DNA of 64,000 nt from Druceiella hillmani (taxonomy: Eukaryota; Arthropoda; Insecta; Lepidoptera; Hepialidae), in contig JAYKKI010000052.1 of assembly GCA_039881145.1 (NCBI GenBank), positions 10,111,501 through 10,175,500 of the forward strand. The letters are read 5' to 3'. Of this stretch, positions 32,391 to 42,884 are shown one piece after another. Every line of letters starts with the position of its first letter. Position 1 is the first letter of the stretch. Both the position numbers and the translations under genes were made by a program. A model generated the notes under the pieces. It was not told the origin of the DNA, ran no database searches, and was given only the letters and a program-made list of their open reading frames with translations.

Positions 32391-35025
32391 GATAGAACCG
32401 TACAAATAAAAAGTTGAACTTAGTTACGTTTGCGAAAAAGTTTTTGATGGAATGCTAAAAAAAGTTTTTGATGGATTGCTAAAAAAGTGAATAAATTAAG
32501 ATCAAATTAAATAAAAACGGACCTCATTGTATTAAAACATATCGGTCCTATCGGAAAAGAAAAACATTGTACATAGAATACTAGACTGCCACTATTTTGT
32601 TTGCATTCAAAGTAGGCATGCGCGACAAGAATCTAATAAAGATTGGCGCGTAATGAAAGCATATTGCGAGGTAAAATACAAGTGACGGTATCTGTCGGTG
32701 ACCAGTTAAACTACGTAACCGAAGTTAATATTTTGGCTACGTTTAAATCGTCTGCTCAGCTCGTGGTTACTACAGGGTATAATATACTTTTATTATTTTG
32801 TAAGGCACTGAACTTCAAAAATTAAACTTTTTAAATATTTGTTATGTGATCAAATTATCTCGAAGTTAATATTTTATTAAAAATGTTTATAACTTATTTA
32901 GCCCATTTTTGACACAATAGATAACTCACTTTTTAGTTTTGAGCAAAATATTTTAAAATATATATTTCGGTCCGTTAAGTAATTTTTGCGTGATAACTGA
33001 AAAATAAAAAAAATTAATGTTTCAAATCGATTTCAATGTTTTGTTTCAAATCCTCTTGCTTTCCTAATCTCTAAGCTTTCAAACTGTAAAAACGAGTCAG
33101 TTTATCTAGCATTTTTGCCTTAGGCCGAAACATACCGAGAAAAGGCAGACGATAATTATGGAAAAGAAATATTTTGTGGACTTAGAGAATCAAAATAGTC
33201 GATGCCAAACCGTTTTTCTAAAATACCTCAAATACATATACTCAATCCTGTTGCAATTTTATAATAATAAGGGTAAGGGTATGTGGATATAATACAAAAT
33301 ACTTATACGTGTACAATACAAAATATTTTATACAAAATACTTTATACGTACTGTAATTTATAATTTCAATATAATTTCGGCATTCAAAGTTAAATGCCGT
33401 TACAATGCAATATGAAGTCTGTGCAAAATTGTAAATCCGATAAATAGTCAAGTACACAGGTTGGCTTCCCTCTCGCTTTAGTTCCGCTTTTACAAACCAA
33501 TTAAATTAAGATTGGAATATTTTGTAAGTCACGATTTATTGGTTAGTTTTACGTAATATTGATACATAAACGAACTAAGTGAGAGATGAATTCGTTAATA
33601 ACAATGACATTGTACCCAATAGACAAACTATAGACATGCAAGACAAACAAAAATAGGGCCCCAAGTAGCGGCATGTGTGAACTGTGATGAAGGAGATCAA
33701 GGAAAGTAGCGTGACCCGTGCGAAGTCTTCGCATTATAAATTATTCAACTCAATTTAATAAATCAAAATTGATTGCAGGTATTCAATTCATTTCTAATTA
33801 TGCACACTGCTTATTACGTTTTTATTCCATTATGAAGCTCAGATGACAGATCAAACAAATATTTTACTAAAATTGACATATTGAGGCGCAAGTATCAAAA
33901 GCATTGAGCTAAAGCGCCACTTTATTTATACGTGAGTGGATTTGAAATTAAACAAAAATTTTACCGACCGTCAATCATATTGACGTTGAGCCGTTAGATG
34001 GCAGCATTGCTGTTTTGTGTATATAATTTTAATAATTAATTAATTTGCAAAAACAATAGCATTAATAATTTTTTTAGTTGTGGATGCCGGTAGAGCAAGC
34101 AATTATCTATAAAATGATATATAATTTATGTGGATTAGTTGTGAGGTTTTTTCTAAAAAGGGAGAGTAACATCTTAACCTTAGCGTATTAATATATATGA
34201 TGATTGTTGTGTAATAAATATCCTACATCATAACCATAAACATAATCGATGTTTTCTATATCATAAACCTATTGATTATCCTATGTTTATTTATTTACGG
34301 CTATATGTTTCTATTGGCGATCTCATTATGCAGACTGTAATAAAGAATGTGTCTATTATTCATACAAATGATTCTGCTCATCGAGCTGAGCAAATCTGAA
34401 ACGCTTTTCGGGAAAAAATGTAATTTTTTTTTGTTGAAATAGAAACTTTGACAGTGTTCCTTTTCAGAAACGGTTGGGAATTTTCGTATAGTTACTCATC
34501 ATTTTCTACTCAATTTGACACAGAGCCACCTGTACTAATAATGCACTTGTTCTGTGCACAATTGTACAAATCTAAATGTTTTTCGAATTGTTTTTGCTAT
34601 TATTTTAAGGAATAGATTTTTACAATAAGTTTTAAAACTTTCTATCCAAACAAAGTTTTTTTTTTACATTATTGTTATATTACTTTGTTTCTCTTATATA
34701 TTTACATACTTTACTTCTCATTTCATTAAGTTTAATTTGAATGATGGACTTGAAAACAAAGAAGATTATGATCACCGTTTCGACTTATCCAAATGGCTTT
34801 TAAAATGTCAACTAATTACTTGCCAAAATCACTTTCAAAGAAGGGACCAACGATTAGTCTATTAATCTTACATCAAAGGGTCAATAAGAAAAAGATAAGC
34901 CAGATAGAAGATAATCCAGAAGAGGAAATGGTTCAATAGAGTGCTCAAAAGTCTCGCCCCATAGTTACAACCTTCTCGCAGACGCACGGCGGGCGTATTG
35001 GAGAGTTATCGATAATGAGCATGTT
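32391..35025. other. Mostly AT-rich; no gene seen
   Basis: 32570-32780 and 33640-33730 are slightly GC-richer. Near 34940-35030 one frame (L-A-D-A-R-R-A-Y-W-R-V-I) is faintly protein-like but short. TTAGATGGCAGC-type motifs occur at 33993. None of this supports a feature call. Confidence 0.45.
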
Positions 35026-35312
35026 ATTTCTCAAAGGTGTTTTTTGTCGATACGTCATGTCTCCTTTAATGCTTCATCATACCAATGATTGAGCTATAAT
35101 TTTGAAGATTACCTTCACTGCTAATGAAACAAATAAAAAAAAACAATTCAAATTTTTAAAAAAAAATGTTATATATATTGTTCCTTAAAGGTGTTTTTAC
35201 AGGTACGCCATATCTCCTTTAATACTTCATCAGAACCAATGATTGAGCTATAATTTTGAAGATTACCTTTACCGCCAATGACGAAAAATAAACAAACAAT
35301 TCAAAATTAATT
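35026..35312. repeat. Tandem duplication, about 154 bp spacing
   Basis: AAAGGTGTTTTT begins two copies (35033 and 35187). Both contain ACCAATGATTGAGCTATAATT and TTTGAAGATTACCTT and end near ACAATTCAAA. Divergence is modest. Confidence 0.85.
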
Positions 35313-35479
35313 TCATTTAATTAATTTTTAAAAATTTTTTTTTCTCTATCTGAGAAAGCCAATATCTATAGCTTTTAAACGTTTTATTATAAAACATACT
35401 GTACATAATAATACAAAAATTTTACAATGACACTTTTATTATGAATTGTGAAATAGAATATCTTTCATTTACGTTTTTT

Positions 35480-35561
35480 CACATTATATTACATTACCAT
35501 TCGGTGACTTATATTACCATTATATTACCATTCGGTGACATTATATTACCATTCGGTGACT
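35480..35561. repeat. Minisatellite, ATTACCATTCGGTGAC units
   Basis: Three units of 22-34 bp containing TTACCATTCGGTGAC. Confidence 0.85.
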
Positions 35562-36496
35562 TGCGAATTATTTGCACGGGTTAACTAGTAATTTATGTTA
35601 TTATATTGGAAGCCGTTGGCAGCTCAGAGAGAAGGTGAAGTTAGCGGGGAGCGGAAAAGATAAAGTCTGTTTCATTCTCGATCACTCGTAATTAATAGAA
35701 AAACTGATACAAATATTATTTTTATTTTGTATAGCAAAGTGATAAAAGTATCACTTTCGCTGTTTACCGTAAAAGTCGCTTTATATTCTTCATTATATCA
35801 TAGCTCCATTGTTCATAGATTCGTTTAGTTCGTAGCTCCATTAGCCCGCTCCAACTTTACACGTACGGTTCATTCAAATTATTCTTAATATTTTGTTACA
35901 TATTAAATGAAATCTTTATTTGAAGCAAGTATTTACGAAATTTTATGCACATATATCTAAAACTGTGGAAGCTGCGGCTGTGACCCAGACACGATGAAGA
36001 CTATCGAAGGACATGATAAGGTAAGGTTTCCTTCCTCTTCTAATTTTCACCAACGAGTGTGAAAAGTCTGAAAAAAAGATTCTAAATATCAGCTTTTTTA
36101 ACATTTAATTAGTTAGAATATTCAAATGAAAATATTTAAGTTAACGTGAGTCGACAATTTAAGTAGATAAACCTGGGTTGTGCGCATTACGCCCCATACT
36201 TACTTGATCAATACGGTTTTTTTTATAAAACTGACTGCGCCGGAAGGGTGGTTGACGAAAAATCTCTCCCGTTTAGAAAGGGGAAGTTACGATGGTGTGA
36301 CGTTATATCCCCATATCCTGTCTATCTTATTTCCCTTTCCATATTCTCATATGCATACTTTTAAAATTCTAATTTGTATGGCTCCTTACGTTTCCACCTT
36401 TTACATATTCTTTAATTTGATTCACTAAATCTTTCCGGACTATCCGTGCTTCCTCATTTATTTCTTCCATTCATATGTTAACCTTTTCAAATTTCC
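35562..36496. other. No gene recognised
   Basis: A frame of 82 codons (36180-36428) has no visible domain. The sequence is AT-rich with ordinary complexity. Confidence 0.4.
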
Positions 36497-36545
36497 GTAC
36501 CTAAAAAGAAAAAAGGGTACCCTTATGTGATCACTCACGTATCTG
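36497..36545 (-). repeat. Fragment of an insect dispersed repeat (TACGGAACCCT-type end)
   Basis: CCGTACCTAAAAAG...AAGGGTACCCTTATGTGATC is the inverted GGTACGGAACCC/AAGGGTTCC terminal motif. Related pieces occur at 37305-37322, 54825-54850 and 60465-60495. Confidence 0.45.
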
Positions 36546-36550
36546 CCTGT

Positions 36551-36845
36551 CTCTCGATGCGCGTGCTAGACTCTTGCTTAGTAATGAGGGTTACTTATTA
36601 ATGATGCGCGAGCACTTCCAGTCTTACTTAGTTGTGATGCGCGAGCTAGACTCTTACTTAGTCGGTTTTATTTATCAGTACTTCACTGTAATATGCATAT
36701 TAGTCACGACTCTCGATGCGCGCGCTAGACACTTAGTAATGAGGGTTACTTAGTAATGATGCGCGAGCACTTTGAATCTTACTTAGTAATGATGCGCGAG
36801 CTAGACTCTTACTTAGTCGGTTTTATTTATCTGCACTTTCCTATA
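36551..36845. repeat. Tandem duplication (159 bp) with internal GATGCGCGAGC motifs
   Basis: CTCTCGATGCGCG begins copies at 36551 and 36710; both end TTACTTAGTCGGTTTTATTT. Within each copy the GATGCGCGAGC(A/T) motif occurs two or three times. Confidence 0.88.
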
Positions 36846-38330
36846 ACATGATAAAATAATATCAGCATTCCTCTCTTCATCTGCACAATCAATCTTTCAT
36901 TGACATACAATTATCATTGATTTTCTGCGCTTTTAGGTTTTTGTAGTCAAAGTAACTAAAAGAGCCCCGGTTGTTGCAGTAAAATTGTGCGTTTATCAGA
37001 GGATTTTAGCTCATATATTAATAAGATTTAAATGTTACAAATGCTATGCAATTTTTGATAAAAAACAATTAAAATGTACAGTTTCTACAGTTGATAAACT
37101 ATTCGACTGACAACAAAGATATTTTTAAACTGTTTGCTAGTTGGAAGGTTACTACTCGTCTCTGAGCACCAGAATTTGAAGATTCCTAATCAATATTGCA
37201 AATATCATACATTTAAACAAATTGTAATAAGATTACGTTGAACTATAATTGTTGGTAAGTTATAAATAACAAAAATATAATTTATTACATCTCAAATGGA
37301 AATACGGAACCCTTATAAGATCATTAATTTGTCAGCTACAAACATAGAATCTTTAAATTGTTATCGTAATAAATTGCTTTAACTTGCAATTATTTCAATA
37401 GCTGTTTGTAGCTTATTTCACTATAATCTCAGTTCGATCGCGTTCAATTTAAAAAAAGCATTTTCACTGTAATACTTTGCAGAACTTGTTGCTTAGTGTC
37501 ACTACCTAAAATGCTAATCTAAGACTGAATAAAATTAATTTTTTCGGACACTATTTCTTATAAAGTGATTTTTTGCGGAAATGTATAAAATTTAAATGTT
37601 GTCCAATTTTGTTGTTATACTTGGTATAGTAGAAATATATGCCTTAAATTTAGTTAAACCACATTTTATAACATCATTTTTTTCAATTAAATTATATAAT
37701 ACATATTTACTTCTTCATATGATAGCGCTTTCTCTAATTTACTAAATCGGGCTAAACAATTAATTAGTTAAGATATTAAGTATGAAATCGAACCAAAGTC
37801 TTCGACGCTAAAAGCTGTGAAGTTCAATGTTAATGTTAGCACAAGAACTTACTTACGATCTTACTTAAAGAATCGTGGAGTATTCAGCGGTGTAAATCAA
37901 CAAATAACAGCAAATATGTTATTATTATAATATAACCACTTGACAATAAAAAACTCTCAGATCACTACTTAAGAATTACAATTTGGCTTCTCTCTTTCTT
38001 CTTTAGCGTCACTTAAAACATACTTCTGCACAGTACTAATGCTGTATTAGGTACAGCTGCTCTCACTTCCTTCTATGTGGTACTGTTATAGATATTAGTA
38101 CGGTATAGACATGTATGGATAGGAAATAATAACAAATATAGAGCAGAAATTAACATAAACAGAAAGCATTAATGACCTAAAATTTGCAACCAATTAAAAG
38201 TGATAACATAAATACAGAAATGAAAAAAATAAAAACATTAATAACAAAGAGGGAAATGAAAGGGCTATTTCAGGATAGAAAAGTGAAAAATAAATATAAA
38301 GACATAACTAGCTTTTAAAAATTATTTATA
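36846..38330. other. AT-rich stretch without a recognisable gene
   Basis: Near 37305 a piece of the TACGGAACCCTTATA dispersed-repeat motif is seen. No other feature was found. Confidence 0.45.
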
Positions 38331-38460
38331 CTAATATTATAAATGCAAAAATGAGTTTGTCTATTTGTCTATTTGTTACGGCCTTACGGCTAAAATAATA
38401 GGTAGATTTTAATGAAATTTAAGCAAAAACGTAACTTGACATCTGTAAAAAAAACATAGG
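38331..38460 (+). repeat. Fragment of a dispersed insect repeat (ACTAATATTATAAATGCAAA head)
   Basis: ATACTAATATTATAAATGCA followed by repeated GTCTATTTGT and a TTAATGAAATTT block is the head of a repeat common in insect genomes. Its usual tail (GGCGAAGC...GGGCAAAAG) appears separately, inverted, near 40036-40080 and 60961-60995. Confidence 0.45.
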
Positions 38461-39497
38461 ATACATGATATCATTGTAAAGTAAATTGGGGAAGATGAAG
38501 AAGCTCCTAGATATCATTATTTTTTTGTAAGTCCCTCTTATAAGGGAATCGAATACAAAAGTTTAAGCACAAGTGGTACATACGAAATAAAATACTAATT
38601 ATAACTCATATAGTCTTCACCTTTTACACGCTATTCACCATAAAAATAGTAGCTAGAAATCAACGAATAATATGCTACTAAGTTCCACACTACAACAAAA
38701 TGCTAACAATACAGTGAACTTAACAGTAGGTTCAAATTCACGGGATTATGTACACGCAGGGAATATTAGCGAGGTGCGATGAAGTGGACGAGTACAATAC
38801 ATATACGTTAGAACACATGTCATTGACGAACGTCTGTCGGATCTTTTACCCTTTCAGTACACGATTCTAATAATTTCAAAATACCAACTTCGGAAGAGCA
38901 AAATTCGATGCTAATTGGATACACTCAGTACAAATAATGCGTCATTTCTCGTATTCAGAGAATAATCTCATAGACCCGAGGTTGAAATTACGCTGTTTAT
39001 ATCACCGGAAGACAGATAAAGAAACACCTTAGAAATCCGAGATGCCAAAATCAACGGAATATTTCATTGGAAATATTTGAAGATCAAATATTTTGAAACT
39101 AAGCGTGTGTCAAAATCATAAATCAGGCAGTATTTTATTCATTTCGACAGGTATATTTCGTCTTTCAAATGTATATCCAGCAAAAAAAATTAATACATAA
39201 TTATTAGCTGGGATTTTCCTGCAAAGAAAACTTATTAACTTTAAATACTTTGTTTAAGCAAAATTTATGCTATAAGTTAGCTAATAAATACAATTTACGA
39301 ATACGTTATTGTTGTTAAGTTTTATCTATATTATTTGTAACTTTTTAAGCTCTGCGTGGAAAGTTTATAGAAAAGTTTGTGGGAAAGTTTATGGTGCTGT
39401 ATTATATATTTCTAAATTTCCAAAGTTCTCCCTCAGTAATGATAATATATTTCATTGAGAATATTTAAAGATCATATATTATTTATTGTTGTATAAG
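38461..39497. other. No gene recognised
   Basis: 38740-39060 is a little GC-richer without a long frame. AT-rich sequence otherwise. Confidence 0.4.
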
Positions 39498-39566
39498 TAT
39501 GAAGGTGTTCACAATTAAATAAAACTACGTGATGTAGTATTATTTTTACTTTCTTTGATTTCTTTA

Positions 39567-39607
39567 CCACGACCTAGGTTTCGTTGTATTACAACATCTT
39601 CAGGTGG
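39567..39607 (-). ncRNA. Hammerhead ribozyme, complete type-I consensus
   Basis: Read on the minus strand, stem I is CCAC (39607-39604) with GUGG (39570-39567). The core CUGAAGA is 39603-39597 and stem II is GUUGU/ACAAC with loop AAU (39595-39583). GAAA is 39582-39579, and stem III is ACC/GGU closed by UA. GUC ends at the predicted cleavage site 39571. All invariant positions (CUGANGA, GAAA, U16.1, H17) are satisfied. One unpaired base precedes stem II, as in Penelope-like hammerheads as I recall them. The very short stem III would favour action as a dimer. Confidence 0.85.
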
Positions 39608-39635
39608 GATATTAGCAAAGATCTTTGCTAATATC

Positions 39636-39676
39636 CCACCTGAAGATGTTGTAATACAACGAAAACTAGGTCGTGG
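39636..39676 (+). ncRNA. Hammerhead ribozyme motif, one stem III change
   Basis: The mirror of the minus-strand ribozyme in the right arm. Stem I (CCAC/GTGG), CTGAAGA (39640-39646), stem II and GAAA (39661-39664) are intact. A C-to-A change at 39665 breaks the middle pair of stem III. Confidence 0.75.
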
Positions 39677-39779
39677 TAAAGAAATCAAAGAAAGCAGAAA
39701 TAATACTACATCACGTTTAATTGTGAATAATGAATGCCTACAAAATTAATGCCAAATGTATTCAATATATGAAGGTGTT

Positions 39780-40433
39780 ATTAAATTAGAAACATTCGTT
39801 AAAAATAATTTCAACACTTTCACCAAGTAGAACATTATATTACTACGTCTTTACTATAGTTGATTATAAAGTAAACAGATGTCATTATCACTTAATTAAG
39901 TAATAATAGAGTTGAGTACAAATCTTCATGATTTCTGTTGCAGATGTCGAGAAGCTTTTAAGTAATAAAAATGCGGTTTCATCAAAATTCACAGAGTGAT
40001 TTTTGCGTGATGCACGCCTAAATATTAAGTCTAATAACTTTTGCCCTCAGCTTCGCCGCATGGTATTAGGAAACTGTAAATCAACGCTCGGTAGTGCTGC
40101 CCGGTACATTGTGATTTAAGCGGACCCACCCTTCTCTCTTTATCTGATAATATTGTGCAAACGCTCTATCCGCTAAAATTTACAGCCCAGTCCTAGGTAT
40201 TGCCTAAATATACTCAAGGATAAATGATTAATTAATGATATTTATAACTACTAAGTTATAAATGGCACGTATATAGTTTCAAAGGAAATTTTGTTGCTGA
40301 ATATATTTACGTAACAGTGAAATTTATTTACATAAAGTTTTCACTATTAATATCGATGAATATGATATTCAGCAGAAATAATTATATTTATCATTAAAAT
40401 ATTTATTTTATCATATATCACATCTTCGATCGA

Positions 40434-40502
<69 letters not shown>

Positions 40503-41460
40503 GTATGTGTGTGTCTATTGACCATATATATTGTTCATGACGTGAACTTTTCCTTTAGTTTTAGCAACTCATTCAGTTCTTCGTGAGGGGGCATAATTTT
40601 TTTTTAACTTTTATGTTCACTCAATCTATCTTTTAATGAAAAATATATATTACCAATATGCAAAATTTCATTGAAATCTATCGGGCAGCTAGGCTAGAAG
40701 AAAATACAAACAAACAAATAAGGAGACGACGTTTTATTTTTATTATGTTTGAAGGGATGTTTGAATGTGTTTCCTAAAAAATTTGATTCGCTACTCTTAA
40801 CTGTCGCAAATTATAAAAACCGACATTTCCAGCAAGGTGCTTTTTCTTCTGCAATATCATTTCTCAATATTATTCAACTTAACTTTTTTCACATTTCAAC
40901 TGACTGCCGAGAATGGAGGTGTTGTTCACCTGTGCCCTTGTCACAGTTCTACTTCTGGTATATCATTTAAAATGAATTAGATGAATAGTTGGCAAATTTT
41001 GTCCCTTACGCGAAAAACGAATAAATATTATTCGAAGACGGCTATATGGTTATGAAAATGTGGTTTCGTCATCAAGTTTACATTCAGTTTTAAGGAAAAC
41101 CGATTTAATATACTTCCATTTCATTATTGAAATTTCTATGGAAAATCTCTTACCATATACACGTATCGAAATCGTGGCAACAATTAAATATAAAAATACA
41201 AAGGTTGTAATTGACTATCTGCGTTCAAAAATTCTCTGATATCACATCAGCTAACATATCGTATGGGTGGAAATTACTTCTCTATCCTTTACTATTTTTA
41301 ATTTACTATTTTTAATTTTTATTTATTTTAATCTTTACTAATTTACTATTTTTAATTTTTCTCATCCCTAACAGTTAGCTTATATAGATTTATTTCTTTT
41401 TGACTTAAGGACTTATTACAGGCAAAAAATTTAAGAATCTATTTTAAAGAAATATGTACT
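39780..41460. other. AT-rich stretch; no gene seen
   Basis: It contains the dispersed-repeat tail piece near 40036-40080 (CCTCAGCTTCGCCGC on the plus strand) and the TA tract at 40439. A 73-codon frame (40749-40970) has no recognised relative. Confidence 0.45.
40439..40512. repeat. (TA)n microsatellite with TG end
   Basis: About 28 TA units, then ACACATATGTATGTGTGTG. Confidence 0.96.
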
Positions 41461-41617
<157 letters not shown>

Positions 41618-41623
41618 TAGACT

Positions 41624-41770
41624 GCTGTAAAAAATTAAGGGAGCGGAAATTGTTTATTCATTTTAAACACTGTAACTTTGCGAGAAATAATCGTAAAACA
41701 CATTTTAAAGCTTAAACTTTCTGCTTTACGAATTTTTTGCCGAAAATTTTCTCTGTTACGGTTAATACAC
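41624..41770. mobile_element. Possible Tc1/mariner element end
   Basis: Directly after the TA tract comes ACTGCTGTAAAAAATTAAGG and GAGCGGAAATTG, which resembles the terminal repeat of Tc1-like elements as I know them (ACTGC...AAATTAAGGGAGC). The matching inverted end was not found downstream, so this is a tentative remnant. Confidence 0.35.
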
Positions 41771-41813
41771 AACTAAAAAAAAATATGAGAAATTGTTTTT
41801 GAAATTTCGTCGG

Positions 41814-42304
41814 TTTTTTCAATTCAGCCTGGACTCAGAAAACTTATTCCAGGCTTGATTATTAATAAGGTCAAACAAATCCGTAACTTTTAATTTATTT
41901 TTTAAATAATCATTTAATAAAAAGTCATTCTTTTGTCTTTGCTCAACAATATGTCATGAACTAATGCTCGTACAGAAAACTAAAGTACACTTTTGAAAAC
42001 TTAAAATGATCTTCGTTAAGTTACAATAAATGTTAAAAAACTATATTAATAAAATTTCCCTTATTATTTAATTTAAAAAAGTAGAAAAATATTTTCTCAT
42101 TTTTAGAAAATCTATCGCTACTTGAAAAATATTGTAAACAATTCTAATCTCTCCAGATTTTTTTTGACTAAATCTAATCCAAAATCTCTGCAAAATTTCG
42201 AGGTCTTCGGTTCATTCTTATTCCCGTCCTGAATATCAATTTTTTTTAAAATACAAGAAGCAAGTTTGGTCAATGATTTCTGAATCCAGGCTGAAGTGAA
42301 AAAA
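41814..42304. mobile_element. Inverted-repeat-flanked segment (MITE-like, about 490 bp)
   Basis: TTCAGCCTGGACTCAGAAA (41823-41841) is inverted as TTTCTGAATCCAGGCTGAA (42277-42295) with one mismatch. Outside it, TTTTTTCA faces TGAAAAAA, extending the arms to about 27 bp. The interior is AT-rich without a clear frame. No target-site duplication was recognised. Confidence 0.55.
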
Positions 42305-42375
42305 AAAGAAACCAGAGCCTGTAACCTTTATGCCCGGTTAAAATTGGTCTAACTGTTGTGGTAGGTATTTTGTGT

Positions 42376-42637
42376 TCGATGGTGTAGTTACTTAATAAAA
42401 GTAGCAACTACCAACAGTAAATATTTTAAATCATGTTTGATTTACTATCATCCATTAAGTAGTCTCATTGTTCATCACGAAAACTCACCATCAGACTTTT
42501 ATCTAGTCGATGGCGTAGTTATTTTGTAAAATAACAACTACCAGTAGCAAATATCTTCAATCACGCTTGATTTTCTACCATCCATTAAGCAGTTCTATTT
42601 TTCATTTAGGAATCTCATCACCAGATCATCACCATAT
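42376..42637 (+). repeat. Two diverged copies of a 131-bp module ahead of a TATA box
   Basis: TCGATGG(T/C)GTAGTTA starts copies at 42376 and 42507. Both contain a GTAG...CTAC inverted motif, ATCA(T/C)G(T/C)TTGATTT(A/T)CTA, CATCCATTAAG(T/C)AG and ATCACCAGA-type ends. The copies differ at many positions, so the duplication is old, yet these motifs are kept. Confidence 0.75.
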
Positions 42638-42670
42638 TTATAAGGGACCACCACGCCAGTATACAGTTTC
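42637..42670 (+). promoter_or_regulatory. Core-promoter-like TATA box and start region
   Basis: TTTATAAGGG (42637-42646) is followed about 25 bases later by CCAGTATACAGT, an initiator-like sequence. No long frame follows within 300 bp, so this may be the promoter of a solo LTR or a lost gene. Confidence 0.3.
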
Positions 42671-42839
42671 AAACAAAATAATTATTAGTATTAAACTTTA
42701 TAATAATAGAATAGAAATAAGTTCAAGTATATATGTGTAAACTCACGAAATTCTATAGTCAGTCTATGCTTGCAAATACAGGTTTTCAATATAGACTTTT
42801 CTGAACGTTATCTCCGTGCGAAAAAAAATTTTGACCTGC

Positions 42840-42844
<5 letters not shown>

Positions 42845-42881
<37 letters not shown>
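42845..42881. repeat. (TA)n microsatellite
   Basis: About 18 TA units. Confidence 0.96.

Positions 42882-42884
<3 letters not shown>

Larger units (their letters stand above)
39510..39767 (+). mobile_element. Hammerhead palindromic element, copy 4 (full length, 258 bp)
   Basis: It starts CACAATTAAATAAAACTACG. The left arm is a near-perfect inverted copy of the right arm (about 105 bp each) meeting in GCAAAGATCTTTGC, itself palindromic. It ends AATGCCAAATGTATTCAATA. TATGAAGGTGTT flanks it directly (39498-39509 and 39768-39779). Each arm carries a hammerhead core on opposite strands. There is no coding capacity: a 64-codon frame (39555-39749) is just the palindrome. The enzyme that moved it must come from elsewhere; Penelope-like elements are the known carriers of such ribozymes. 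Confidence 0.92.

Noticed and set aside
39555..39749. 64-codon frame across the palindrome
   Set aside because: Both halves encode each other's reverse complement; no independent evidence of coding.
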